Of a stretch of DNA of 50,425 bases, positions 31,740-41,967 are shown one piece after another. How positions within the stretch are numbered: position 1 is the stretch's first letter; every line of letters begins with the position of its first letter. The DNA lies in the NCBI RefSeq assembly GCF_004359215.1, contig NC_090615.1, positions 6,410,321 through 6,460,745 of the forward strand, in the 5' to 3' direction. Both the position numbers and the translations under genes were made by a program. Under the pieces are notes generated by a model that was not told where the DNA came from, made no database searches, and worked only from the letters and a program-made list of their open reading frames with translations. Source of the DNA: Bremia lactucae. Its lineage: Eukaryota > Oomycota > Peronosporomycetes > Peronosporales > Peronosporaceae.

Positions 31740-32500
31740 TTACATAGAATTGTCCACTGATTCCGCCTTGTTCTTAACAGAACGGCAAAAGGTGGCTATG
31801 GCCATTTCCACACTTGGTGGTATAGCCATACAGTGGGCACTATCGTGCAGCACATCCATAAACGACGCTTTACCTCATGGAATTCGCTAAACAGCAAATG
31901 ACCAGCATGTTTGCACCGCCTGATCAGGCTTTTCGCATGCGAGCACGGCTCCTAGCGACTCGACAGGGTAAAAGAACCCTAGGGGACTTTGTCCAGGAGT
32001 TGAGAACTCTCATTGCCTCTATGCATCAAGTCCCGGTGCAACAAGCAATTGTAGTAACCATCTTTATGAGGGGTCTCAATGAGGGCGTTGCCCGGAAGGA
32101 ATTAATTCGAGCTCATCCTGCTGCTTTCGAAGTAGCAGTTGCCATAGTGCTACACGCCAAGTTTGACTTTAAGTTTGCTCGCGTTAGCAGGCCTGCTTAC
32201 CGAACAAGCTCTTTAAGCACATAGGCTCCGTCTAATAGAGCGGAACCTATGAATTAAAGCCTCGTTGAGGAAGGAGAAGAGGCTCTTCAAGCTGTGAAAC
32301 CGCATAAGACCATCCGTAGATGTTATATGTGCGAAAGCACGAAACATTTACGTCCGGTCTGGCCCCTACGAAATTCGCGTAAAGCTCGAAAGAGCTCCAA
32401 CTCCGACCATACTAGAGATCTGGTACGGTGCGAGAAAACGTCGATACCCAGTAGGTGCGGGGCGCCCTACTGGGGAAGACCTAGGCTCTTTTGAACCTCT
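31740..32500 (+). pseudogene. Gag of family A (copy 2)
   Basis: Plus-strand counterpart of the Gag at 37,885-38,550. Words include FAPPDQAFRMRARLLATRQG, LGDFVQELRTLIASMHQVPV, MRGLNEGVARKELIRAHPAA, and a zinc-knuckle relic RRCYMCESTKHLRPVWPLR (C..C...H......, final Cys lost to Trp-Pro). A TAA at about 31,890 and a TAG at 32,222 break the frame. The N-terminal third is missing. Confidence 0.75.
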
Positions 32501-32614
32501 AGGAGGTGATAATAAACAGAACCTATCCCCAATTAGCTCGGTGCTTTACGGCACGGGGCGAGAGTACAAGCCTGGCTTGTTAGTCTTAGTCGCTCAAGCG
32601 ACTGTAAAGGGATT

Positions 32615-32883
32615 TGATTAGCCGTGGTCAATTTTAATTGACTCAGGAGCGTCTTGCAATTATGCTCGACGCCTTTCCCAAGAAGGAAATCAACAATACG
32701 TTGAGGCGCTTAAAGCGCATGAAGGTGATACAATCACTGTTCGCTGAGCGACTGGGACTCGTGTCACTGCTCCCAAAGTTCCATTGAACTTAGGTATAAA
32801 GTTTCTAGACTTTGACAGTATGGAACGCTGTCTCGTCCTTGCTTTCGATTCGAGATATGATCTCATCCTTGGTATGGCCTGGT
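32615..32883 (+). pseudogene. Protease of family A (copy 2)
   Basis: LIDSGASCNYARRLSQEGN starts at 32,634; the DSGAS active site is intact at 32,640-32,654. About 70 codons later YDLILGMAW (32,857-32,883) is the second conserved block. A TGA lies at about 32,747 between them. The inverted copy has DSGVS at the same place. Confidence 0.75.
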
Positions 32884-33198
32884 GAGAACACCATGAGTCA
32901 TTGATCGATTGGAGGTCTAAGACCTAAGCGCCACGCGCAATGTTCCTAGCAAAGTTTTGGAGAGTCATGAACCCACCTTTGCTAGGCAACAAAAGTGCTA
33001 TTGGCGCGGATCATTGAATGAGTATGTCGGTGTTTCAGACATTGGTATATCTGAGTTAATAAACTCTAATATTAAAAACATTAATTCTGAGCCCGACTCA
33101 GCAGAAATAAGCGGAACGGCACGTACTCCGTCGAGTGACACTCGTTGTAAAAACGATTCACTAAATGCTGAAAGCATTGTTGGCCTAAGGCCGAATCA

Positions 33199-33440
33199 TC
33201 AAGGGTGCAATATTCCTGAGATAACGTGGAGTGGCACGTCTAAGTCCACCGAGTATGATCGGTCGAGGTGGCATCATACTGAGTGTCAGTAGTGACACTG
33301 TTGGCGTTTTGCCGGGACCTCAAGGGTGCAATATCCCTGTGATACGTGGAGTGGCACGTCTAAGTTAACCGAGTGTGGTCGGCCGAGGTGGCACCATGCT
33401 GAAAGTCAATAGTGACACTATTGACAGTTCGCCAGGGCAT
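33199..33440 (+). repeat. 121-bp tandem duplication inside family A pol linker
   Basis: The unit starting tcaagggtgcaatat at 33,199 repeats at 33,320, sharing gtggagtggcacgtctaag and the gaggtggca block. The inverted copy at 37,010-37,110 has it once, so the duplication happened in this copy after the two separated. Confidence 0.85.
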
Positions 33441-34062
33441 TTTTGGGTCAAACCCTTCTAATGCACGTGAAGCGACACGTAAACGTTCGGTGGATAAGGA
33501 AGTTGAGTTAGATAACTCCTTGTCGGATGTCAAATTAGACACCATGTCTTGTATAGAACCAATACAGGCTGGAAAACCCGGGGACGCGAATGTCCCGGGC
33601 TCTAAGAGGCGCATTGTCTCCACTCCACGACAGGATGGACACGAGCCGCGTATACCCTCATAAAGTGATACGAGGGAGCAATTACATACGCTTGTAAATG
33701 GTGTAACGGTAATATTAAGTGAGAAGTTAGCCCTGCGGCAATCCCTTCGTTACATGCTCTTTTAGAGCTAGACGAAAGGCTATTGATGAGTGCGGCCGAG
33801 CCTTAAAAGCTAACGACTTATCTGAAAAAAAAAAAATGTTAGTCATTCGACCACCAGTTGAGTTAAACTCATCGTCACTTCTAGACGAAGCTGTCCTGGA
33901 TGACACGAAAGCTGCACTTAGAGCGCGAAATGGGTCATCGATCCTTGCAGATCCTACGGATCCCTTATATTCCTTAATTAAGGAATTCCAAGATGTGGTA
34001 TGTAATAATCCACCATCTATTGTACCTCCGGATAAAGGTGTTCGTCATGAAATTGACTTGGT
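33412..34062 (+). pseudogene. Protease-RT linker of family A (copy 2)
   Basis: Open stretches (NPSNAREATRKRSVDKEVEL; VELNSSSLLDEAVLDDTKAA; YSLIKEFQDVVCNNPPSIVP) match the 268-codon frame of the inverted copy at 36,312-37,118, word for word in places. It ends in GVRHEIDLV, the usual lead into RT, followed by a TAG where the inverted copy has MGTKYCVTR. Confidence 0.7.
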
Positions 34063-34830
34063 TTAGGGAACCAAACACCGTGTCACAATACAATGGCCTT
34101 TATTAAGGGAGCAGTGTGACGTCATTGACGATGTCTTTCGTGCTAAGCACGAGGCTGGAATGGTACGAGAGAGCAAATTTCCCCATTCGACACCGACATT
34201 TTGTGTCAAAAAGCCAACGGTTAATGGCGTATTGTACATGCTTATAATAAGCTTAATGCTGTCACTATACCAGAACAAACCCCCAATTCTAGAAAGGATG
34301 TTCTTCCGAATAATATGGTGGGATGTACAATGTACAGTGCATTGGACTTAGTCGATGGTTACTACCAATTGCTAATGCGAGCTAGCGATATCCCGCTTAC
34401 AGCGGTTAGCACCCCAAGCGGCATGTTATGGGAGTGGCTGGTTATGCCACAAGGGTCTTCCAACGCTTGGGCAACATTTAATCGTGTAGTGACGCAACTG
34501 TTTCGCCCTTATCGAGGTTATGTACTGACTTATTTCGATGACATTTTTGTCCATAATCGTGCGGAGCAGGGTCCGTCGGATATGAAAACCATTTAGACCC
34601 TTTGCGAGCAGTGCTCGAGTGTATGCGCACAAATAAATTGTATGCCAATGCATTTAGATGCATTTTTTGGCACATACGAGATTCCTTTATTTAGAAAGCT
34701 TCATTGGAAAGCGAGGCCTTAAAGCGGATCCCGCTAAGGTAAAAGCCATAGTAAATTGACCAATTCCTAAAAGCCAAAAGGATTTGCAAAAGTGGTTGGG
34801 TTTCTCCAATTATTTACACAAATATAGCGA
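34063..34830 (+). pseudogene. Reverse transcriptase of family A (copy 2)
   Basis: After a TAG at 34,063 the frame gives VTIQWPLLREQCDVIDDVFR, MVRESKFPHSTPTFCVKKPT, then ALDLVDGYYQLLMRASDIPL, STPSGMLWEWLVMPQGSSNA and YVLTYFDDIFVHNRAEQG (34,515-34,570). The catalytic YFDD is kept. A frameshift follows near 34,590; RT thumb words YANA and GKRGLKADPAKVKAIV continue to about 34,760. Confidence 0.8.
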
Positions 34831-35400
34831 AAATTACGCTGATATGGCTAGGCCATTTTCTAAGCTCCTTAAAGGATACAGAATGGTACTGGACTAGCAC
34901 CGACAATAATACTTTTCGAGCAGTTAAAGATAACTTATCCATATCCCGATTCTGGCACTGCCAAACCCAAATTGGCCTTTCAGTGTCGTCTGTGACGCAT
35001 CAGATTTTGCCATTGGCAGTGCTCTGTTACAAACAGATGTTGATGGGCGAGAACGTGTTATTGCGTTCGAGTCTAGACAGCTTAAAGCTCAGAGAAAAAC
35101 TACCCAGTTCATGGCAAAGAGTTACTTGCTATGAAGTATACACTCGTCAAATTCAGAGTTCATTTGCTCGGCTCAAAGCCATTTATGATACATACAGATC
35201 ACGCGTCATTTAGCACGGCGGCTAAGTCGCCCCATCTCTCACAGAGAATGGCCCGAGCGCTATCATTTTTCGCGGTATACAAGTTCGAAGTGAAGTAAAC
35301 GCCCGGCAAGCAGAATGATTTAGTCGATGCAGGCCGGATAATGACCTTTCTCATTTAACGACTATCTTGTCGCCTACCTGAATTAATCCGTTCGGCTTTC
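34831..35400 (+). pseudogene. RNase H of family A (copy 2)
   Basis: HKYSENYADMARPFSKLLK near 34,820, then FSVVCDASDFAIGSALLQTD in shifted frame (34,978-35,040), HGKELLAMKYTLVKFRVHLL (35,108-35,170), FMIHTDHASFSTAAKSPHLS. A frameshift near 34,880 and other small changes make it inactive. It parallels the minus-strand copies at 5,961-6,511 and 14,980-15,596. Confidence 0.75.
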
Positions 35401-35759
35401 ACCAAGGATGAACAATGTGTAGCTCTGCTACGAGCTTTAAAGAAATCGGATTCAGGTATTTAATTGCTGGCACGTTTGCGTGCAAGGTTACATCGATTTC
35501 TATCGATAACGACCTATTGCTTTATTGCACAGACATCGCGGACCCTCCGCGTGTTGTTGCTCCTCATGATGAGGATTTGAAGAACCCGAATCCACTATGA
35601 GGCACACGATACTGTCCTTAGTGGTCATCTCGTTAGAGAATAGATCTACGGCTCTGTAAGCCAGAGTTATTGGGGGGTCCAAACTTCATAAATGGGTCAG
35701 CACATATGTTCACAAATGCGAAACGTGCTAACGTATTAAATCCTCGGCGCATGCTGCTG
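35401..35759 (+). pseudogene. Integrase start of family A (copy 2)
   Basis: The plus frame DLLLYCTDIADPPRVVAPHD (35,505-35,570) leads into the zinc-binding region, then EAHDTVLSGHLVRE. The complement of the 14,630-14,700 block (CxTCxR region) follows at 35,690-35,750 up to the gap. No catalytic core is present on this side. Confidence 0.7.
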
Positions 35760-35859
35760 NNNNNNNNNNNNNNNNNNNNNNNNNNNNNNNNNNNNNNNNN
35801 NNNNNNNNNNNNNNNNNNNNNNNNNNNNNNNNNNNNNNNNNNNNNNNNNNNNNNNNNNN
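35760..35859. other. Assembly gap (100 N)
   Basis: A run of exactly 100 N. A plus-strand family A copy ends on its left and a minus-strand family A copy ends on its right, so the gap sits at the centre of an inverted repeat with arms of about 4 kb. Confidence 0.99.
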
Positions 35860-36420
35860 CCTGCTCCGCACGACTATGGACAAAAATGTCATCGAAATAA
35901 GTCTGTGCATAACCTCGATGAGGGCGAAACAGTTGCGTCACTAGACGATTAAATGTTGCCGGGGCGTTGGAAAGCCATTGTGGAAAACCAGCCACTCCCA
36001 TTACATGCCGCTTTGGGTGCTAACCGCTGTAAGCGGGATATCACTAGCTCGCATAAGCACTTGGTAGTAACCATTGACTAAGTCCAATGCACTGTACATT
36101 GTACATCCCACCATATTGTTCTAAAGAACATCTTTTCTAGGAATGGGGGTTTGGGCTGGTATAGTGGCAGCCTTAAGCTTATTATAAGCATGTACAATGC
36201 GCCATTTACCATTTGGCTTTTTGACACAAAAATGTCGGTGTCGAATGAGGAGATTTGTTCTCTCGTAACATTTCAGCCTCGTGCTTTGCATGGAAGAAAT
36301 CGTCAATGACGTCACACTGCTCCTTTGGTAAAAGCCATTGTTCTTGTGACACAGTATTTGGTTCCCATTACTAAGTCAATTTCATGATGAACACTTCTAT
36401 CCGGAGCTAAAACAGATGGT
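35860..36420 (-). pseudogene. Reverse transcriptase fragment of family A (copy 3)
   Basis: The minus-strand frame includes KKPNGKWRIVHAYNKLKAAT (36,150-36,220), SNAPATFNRLVTQLFRPHRG and YAQTYFDDIFVHSRAEQ (35,865-35,925), so the catalytic YFDD is retained right at the gap edge. Earlier words near 36,340-36,410 join the linker frame ending VMGTKYCVTRTMAF. A frame change lies between 36,240 and 36,310. Confidence 0.75.
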
Positions 36421-37118
36421 GGGTTATTACATACCTTATCTTGGAATTCCTTAATTAAGGAATAAAAAGGATCCGTAGGATCTTCCAGGATCGGTGACCC
36501 ATTTCGCGCACAAAGTGCACCTTTTGTGTCATCCAGGACAGCTTCGTCTAGAAGTGACGATGAGTTTAACTCAACCATAGGTCGAATGACCATCATTTCA
36601 GATAAGTCACCAGTTTTTAAGACTCGACCGCACTCATCAATAGACATTTCGTCTAGCTCTAAAAGAGCATGTAACGAGAGGATTGCCGCAAGGCTTACTT
36701 CCCCCTCAATGTTACCGGTTACGCCATTTACAAGCGTATGTACTTGCTCACTCGTATCACTTTGTGAGGGTATACACGCTTCGTGTCCATCCTGTCTTGG
36801 AGTGAAGATGAAGACAATACGCCTTTTAGAGGCCGGGACATTCACGTCCCCAGGGTTTTCAGCCTGTATTGGTTCTATACAAGACATGGTGTCTAATTTG
36901 ACATCCGATAAAGAGTTAAAAAACTCAACTTCCTTATCCAGCGAACGTTTACGTGTCGCCTCACGTGCATTAGGAGGATTTGACCCAAAATGCCCTGGCG
37001 AACCGCCAATAGTGTCACTATTGACACTTAGGATGGTGCCACCTCGGCCGACCATACTCGGTGGACTTAGACGTGCCACTCCACGTATCTCAGGGATATT
37101 GCACGCTGCTTTCAGCAT
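36312..37118 (-). pseudogene. Protease-RT linker to RT start, family A (copy 3), 268 codons open
   Basis: The longest open piece of any LTR element here. It runs from NIPEIRGVARLS through NPPNAREATRKRSLDKEVEF, SLAAILSLHALLELDEMSID and VVELNSSSLLDEAVLDDTKG-type words to VHHEIDLVMGTKYCVTR, the entry to RT. The plus-strand copy at 33,412-34,085 carries the same words with more stops, so copy 3 is the less damaged of the two. No known domain lies in the linker. Its plus-strand complement (36,526-37,122) is also open but reads as low-complexity Ser/Thr. Confidence 0.7.
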
Positions 37119-37884
37119 TTAGTGAATCGTTAGTATAGCGAGTGTTACTCGACGAAGTACGTGCCGTTTTACTTATTTCTGCTCAGTCGGGCTCAAAATT
37201 AATGTTTTTAACATTAGAGTTTATTAACTCAGACATGCCAATGTCTAAAACAGTGACAGACTCATTCTTGGTATGGCCTGGCTAGAACATCATGAACCGA
37301 ATTAGTAATATTTATTGTGAGGAGTAGCTTCTCCAGACAAGCTATTGATAAGCCTTTCTGGCAAAAGCCACGGCTTCTTTTCAGGGGCGAGATGAGACAT
37401 TTTACTGTCTTCACTCCCCTGACCGTGGATCAATTGGAAGTCTAAGACCTTAGGCGCCACGCGCAATATTCCTAGCAAAGTTTTGGAGAGTCATGGACCC
37501 ACCTTTGCTAGGCAACAAATGAGATCATATCTCGAATCCAAATCAAGGACGAGACAGCGTTCCATACTGTCAAAGTCCAGAAACTTTATACCTAAGTTCA
37601 ATGGAACTTTGGGAACAGTGACCCGAGTCCCTGTCCCTAAGCAAACAGTGTTATTGTATTATCTCCATGCGCTCTAAGTACCTCCACGTATTGTTGATTT
37701 CCCTCAATAGAAAGGCGTCGAGCATAATTGCAAGACACTCCTGAGTCAATTAAAATTGACCACGGCTTACCAAAGCCCTTTACAATCGAAATGAGCACCA
37801 AGCTAATTGGGGCAAGGTTCTATTTATTCTCACCTCCTTGAGGTTTAACCGAGCCTAGGTCTTCCCCAGAAGGGCGCCCCGCAT
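37119..37884 (-). pseudogene. Protease of family A (copy 3)
   Basis: The complement of about 37,720-37,750 encodes LIDSGVSCNYARR, an active site with Val where copy 2 has Ala. The complement of 37,520-37,600 carries the LGIKFLDFDSMERCLVLDLD-like segment and, near 37,265-37,290, part of the LGMAW block is duplicated out of place on the plus strand. An inserted or rearranged segment lies at about 37,260-37,430 that copy 2 lacks. Confidence 0.6.
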
Positions 37885-38903
37885 CTACTGGGTATCGACG
37901 TTTCCCCGCACCGTACCAGATCTCTGGTATAGGTCGGAGTTGGAGCTCTTTCGGGCTTTACGCAAATTTCGAAGTGGGCAGGCAGGGCGTAAATGTTTCG
38001 TGCATTCGCGCACATAACATCTACGGATGGTCTTATGCTGTTCCACAGCTTGAAGAGCCTCTTCTCCTTCCTCAACGAGGCTTATAAACATAGGTTCCGC
38101 TCTATTAGACGGAACCCATGTGCTCGAAGAGCTTGTTCGGTAAACAGGCGTGCTAACGCGGGCAGACTTAAAGTCAAAGTCGGCGCGTAGCGCTATGGCA
38201 ACTGCCTCTTCGAACGTAGCCGGATGAGATCGGAACAATTCCGTCCGGGCAATGCCTTCATTGAGACCCCCCATAAAAAAGGTCACTACAATTGCCTCTT
38301 GCACCGGGTCTTGATGCATAGATGCAATGAGAGTTCTCAACTCCTGGACAAAGACCCCCAGGGTTCTTTTACCCTGCCGAGTCGCTAGGAGTCGTGCTCG
38401 CATGCAAAAAGCCTGATCAGGCGGTGCAAACATGCTGGTCACTTGCTGTTTCAGCGAATCCCATGAGGGGAAAGCGTCGTTTATGGATGTGCTGCACATT
38501 AATGCCCACTCTATGGCTCTACCTCCAAGTTTGGACATGGCCATAGCCACATTTGCCTTTCTGGTAAGAACAAGACGTAATCAATGGACATTTCCATTTG
38601 CTCAATTCAAAAAGGGAGATTTTCTCCCTCTTTTCCCTCATTTTTTTTTACATTTACAGTTAGAGGGCGAGCCCTCGGCTCTGAGTCAGGTACGGAGATG
38701 TACCGGGTAGGCATAGATGCCGCTAAAGGGTCCTGTACCTGACCGATCAGGGAGGCTTTGTACCGCATGAAAGCTTCAAGCCTTGCATGCAGGACCTCTG
38801 GTCCCTGGGAAATAATAAATTCCACGTGCTCAAGCCCGAATAAGATTTTGAGCTTGTCATAAGCGGCGCGTTGCGCTTCTGACAATTCTGGAACCTCTTT
38901 CAC
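37885..38903 (-). pseudogene. Gag of family A (copy 3)
   Basis: Two frames make up Gag. The N-terminal frame (38,903-38,607) includes [20 protein letters not shown] and [14 protein letters not shown]. The main frame (38,550-37,885, 221 codons) includes KLGGRAIEWALMCSTSINDA, SLKQQVTSMFAPPDQAFCMR, LGVFVQELRTLIASMHQDPV, MGGLNEGIARTELFRSHPAT and a knuckle relic RRCYVRECTKHLRPACPLR. This is the retrotrans_gag pattern. A TTTTTTTTT run at about 38,642 sits at the break between frames. It lies directly downstream of the LTR at 38,923-39,448. Confidence 0.8.
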
Positions 38904-38922
38904 TGTCGTAAAAAATAAGTCT

Positions 38923-39448
38923 TGTAAAGACTCAGGCGTAGGTTGACTACGAGTGCTACCAGGTGTAGCGGAGCTATCACGCTCCTAAAGTCAGAGAAAG
39001 ACTCTCAGACTCAGAGAGTCACTTAGTTCTATTGAGCTTATGGGTTTAACAACTCTGGGAGTCGTACATGCTATTAAAGCTTAAGGAATCCTAGTTCAAG
39101 GGATTCAGGGGTTCGTAAAGCCAAGTGGCAACTAGTGCCCAAGAGGATATACCTTAGAAAGGCTTCTATCTCTTACAAATCAATGCGCAAGCCTTAGGAA
39201 GGCACTTAACGCTTTAAGATCAATGAGGAACTGCACTTTATTTAATTATTTAAATCTAAAAACCTTACCCTAGCTAATTTAAAATAGATTTCGGCCCCAG
39301 ATTTATATCTGGCGGCGACCACATAATTATTGCCCATATTTAATGGGATTTAAGCAACTAACTATTTTAAAATTAGATAAAGGGTATTTTACCCATTTAG
39401 TAAATGTACCACAACAACGGTTCTCCAACCGATGTGTGCCCCATTACA
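38923..39448 (-). repeat. LTR of family A, copy 3 (complete)
   Basis: The reverse complement starts TGTAATGGGGCACACATCGG and ends TTTACA, giving the TGTAA...TTACA inverted termini of a complete 526-bp LTR. It matches 8,301-8,823 throughout and 31,532-31,738 in its first part. It is the best reference copy of this LTR in the window. Confidence 0.8.
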
Positions 39449-39469
39449 CTATCAGCTTAAAGACATGAA

Positions 39470-39918
39470 CTTTCCCTAGTGACCCTGCCAGTTTAGCAGT
39501 GGTCAATAAAACTACGTCCTATGACCGACCTCTCGGCGGTATCATAGGCGAGTTTGATGCTAAAAGCGTGAGCGAGGCTCAACGCTTTTTGATTAAGCGA
39601 TTAGCCATCACACGAAAAGTCCGTGACGAGATGGCAAGCGCACAGGACAAGCAAAAAGAATATGCTGACCGAAATGGTCTCAAAATTAACGAACGCTTTA
39701 AAGTGGGTGAAAAAGTACTATTAAGTATTGCTACCCTACCTAAAAATGCAATTTTTGTACTACCTGGAGGTACTACGAAGTTGTTGCACCGTTTCATTGG
39801 GCCCTTTAAGGTGGTAATAGAGGTTGGTGACTCAAATTATAGGCTCACCCTTCCCTCGTATATAAAGACGCGCCGTATTTTAAGTGGGTCGTCTGAAACG
39901 GTATGTAGACTCAAATGA
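39470..39918 (+). pseudogene. Integrase C-terminal fragment of another gypsy element
   Basis: A plus-strand frame open from 39,499 reads SVSEAQRFLIKRLAITRKVR, EMASAQDKQKEYADRNGLK, FKVGEKVLLSIATLPKNAIF, LLHRFIGPFKVVIEVGDSNY: the helix, basic patch and GPF module that end Ty3/gypsy integrases. The usual FHPVFYVG-type segment is replaced by IKTRRILSGSSE. It is an isolated tail; the upstream element sequence is the inverted family A LTR, so the rest was lost. Confidence 0.75.
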
Positions 39919-39979
39919 GCCTCATACCCCCATTCGTCGAAGAAGACGATGGTGACGCCGACTGTGAGTCTAGCGGCGA

Positions 39980-40258
39980 TCAGATGAGGGAGACGGTGAA
40001 TTTACTTGGTGACTGCCTATGAAAAGGAGCACCAGCTGAGGCCTCTTCGCTAGTCTCAAATGGACTAGCAGAAGTAGCGTAGTGAGAAGAAACAGGGGGT
40101 ACAGTACCGCCCATGATTTCTTTCACACGCAAGCGGGCGATATTAATTCGCTGCGACCGCTGTATCATCGCATCGGAATGCGGATGAATGCGGCGCAAGA
40201 ATTTCGCCTCGTATTGGTCGGGCGTTTCATTTAAACGCAACACGACCGGGTCTTCCAT
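39980..40258 (-). CDS. Hypothetical protein, unidentified
   Basis: ORF of 92 codons with a true ATG at 40,258. It starts MEDPVVLRLNETPDQYEAKF and is basic and polar in its first half (RRIHPHSDAMIQRSQRINIA), Ser/Ala-rich in its second. I recognise no domain. Together with the ORF at 40,417-40,974 on the same strand it could be one gene split by an intron or stop, or an unknown element's ORF. No membrane segment or signal peptide. Confidence 0.3.
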   Translation of the reverse strand: MEDPVVLRLNETPDQYEAKFLRRIHPHSDAMIQRSQRINIARLRVKEIMGGTVPPVSSHYATSASPFETSEEASAGAPFHRQSPSKFTVSLI

Positions 40259-40416
40259 AATTTAATGACACCATAATAGTTTTGAGCATTTAGAAAAGCG
40301 CGTTTTTTGAGCGACGCTATTGTCCCGTTTACACGAGGCCATTCAGAGAGAGGGAGCATAAGTGATATGCCACCCGTCACACAGCCACGTTTAATACGGC
40401 TGGCTTGTGACAGCGA

Positions 40417-40974
40417 CTAAGCACATTCACGCGTCGTCGGCGGAGCGTTACGCTCAGAATCCTCTATGTCAGAACCATTATGGATAATGGTCTGAGCAAA
40501 AGACGGTGTGGTTTTACCCAACGGAGAAGCGGCTGCGCCTTTATGGGCAGCGCTCGCAATAACCGTCGCTGCGCTATCCAGCGCAGACGACGAGACAGCA
40601 TTCGTAAGTGTTGCTGTCTCCATGTTATGAGCAATGATAGAAGTTTGGATGGGCAATAATGTGCCATCATCCTTCCTCGTGAGATCCTTGTCCGCATCAT
40701 TACTTTGAGGTGACGGCAACGGTCTCGACTCATTGTAGTCGACAATGAGCGACGGATCAACATCCTCACTGATTAAGTGGGATGAATCCTTAAGCCCCGT
40801 TAACGCGACAGCAGCAGTAGCGGTCGGCGTTTCAGCTAAGGCATTGGACGCTGCAGGGCGTGTTAACGCGGCGCGCGCGCTAAATGCAAGAGTTAGTGGG
40901 CGTCTTCGCAGACGACCCTCCAACGTTGCCCATGTAGGTGGCACCTTTGGCGCCGTGTATGAAAACAGAGGTCG
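40417..40974 (-). CDS. Hypothetical open frame, unidentified
   Basis: An open frame of about 185 codons between stops, with no ATG near its 5' end (the first possible start is GTG at 40,944). Composition is protein-like: RLRRRPLTLAFSARAALTRP, then an acidic low-complexity tract (SNDADKDLTRKDDGTLLPIQ) and Ala/Ser-rich segments. No domain recognised. The GC content is higher than in the flanking LTRs. The missing ATG suggests an internal exon or a truncated gene. Confidence 0.3.
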   Translation of the reverse strand, partial: RPLFSYTAPKVPPTWATLEGRLRRRPLTLAFSARAALTRPAASNALAETPTATAAVALTGLKDSSHLISEDVDPSLIVDYNESRPLPSPQSNDADKDLTRKDDGTLLPIQTSIIAHNMETATLTNAVSSSALDSAATVIASAAHKGAAASPLGKTTPSFAQTIIHNGSDIEDSERNAPPTTRECA

Positions 40975-41076
40975 CTAGAGTGAATCAGAGACTTAGCGGC
41001 GCGTCAAGCAGCATAGTTCTTCCTTCCACTTTATCGAAGTTTAAAATGTAACTTCGTTCTTTAAGGGAGTGGATAG

Positions 41077-41817
41077 TGTAACTGGCTAAAGTTGCCCTAA
41101 TGTTACACAGTCCCCGTTAAATACACTTGGTGTACTCAAGGGGATGGTCAATTTCTTAAATAAAGTAATTAGACCCACCACTTGAGTGTGGTTCACATTT
41201 GTGACCAACCCTTGTGTATGTGATGCACATAGGTGCATTCACATTAGGAGGGATGTCGCCTAGCGTCATCCGTTACGCGAGATATATAGAGATACGCTCG
41301 CAAAACATATTAGTGTAATCAATAGAGATGACAGTTCAATTTGGTAAAAATTGGAATTTATATTTAATGCGATTATATTTAAATCGGTCTCAAACTACTT
41401 TCTACTTATCAAGTGCGCACGAGGAGTCGAATCACCGCTCCCGTGACGACACGTTTACCAGAGTACCTAGTGCGTTGGATGAGGTCGCTAAGGCGCCCAC
41501 CACAATTACCTCACGGCACACGAAATTAGACGGTCAAACAGCTTCTCCGCTGCGCTAGGGTGTGTGCTTAAGTAGAGCGTGCCCCCATAAAGACTTGCCC
41601 ACCTACAACTTTCAACTTAAGAAGTGCGCACGTGAAGACGGATTACCGCTTCCGTGACGACACTTGTACTAAAGTACTTAGCTCGTTGGGTGAGGTCGCT
41701 TAGGGGCCCACCAACAATCTCACTGCACGTGTGAGAAGACGGTCAAACCGCCTTCTCACTGTGCCTAAAGGTGTGTGCGTAAGTAGAACGTGGCTGCTAT
41801 AGTAGCGCTCGCCTACA
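41077..41817 (+). repeat. Solo LTR of family E with a 210-bp internal duplication
   Basis: Starts TGTAACTGGCTAAAGTTGCC and matches 18,764-19,290. The segment 41,398-41,607 (from ctttctacttatcaagtgcgcacg to acctaca) is repeated with divergence at 41,608-41,817 (ctttcaacttaagaagtgcgcacg to gcctaca). No internal element sequence flanks it, so it is a solo LTR. I see no matching target-site duplication next to it. Its end is 150 bp from the MZT1 start codon. Confidence 0.75.
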
Positions 41818-41967
41818 GTAGCTGTCTCTACTACAAATTGCTGTCTCAAAATCAATTATAATATTTCTTCATCAACACTATGTGACGTGTGTTTAGACAA
41901 CACAGATTGAGTGTATTTCTAGATTAAGTAAAGTCAGACTAGTTTCTATTGCGCATTTATTGTCAAC

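Noticed and set aside
36526..37122. 198-codon plus-strand ORF
   Set aside because: It is the complement of the pol linker and RT entry frame on the minus strand and is Ser/Thr-rich low complexity.
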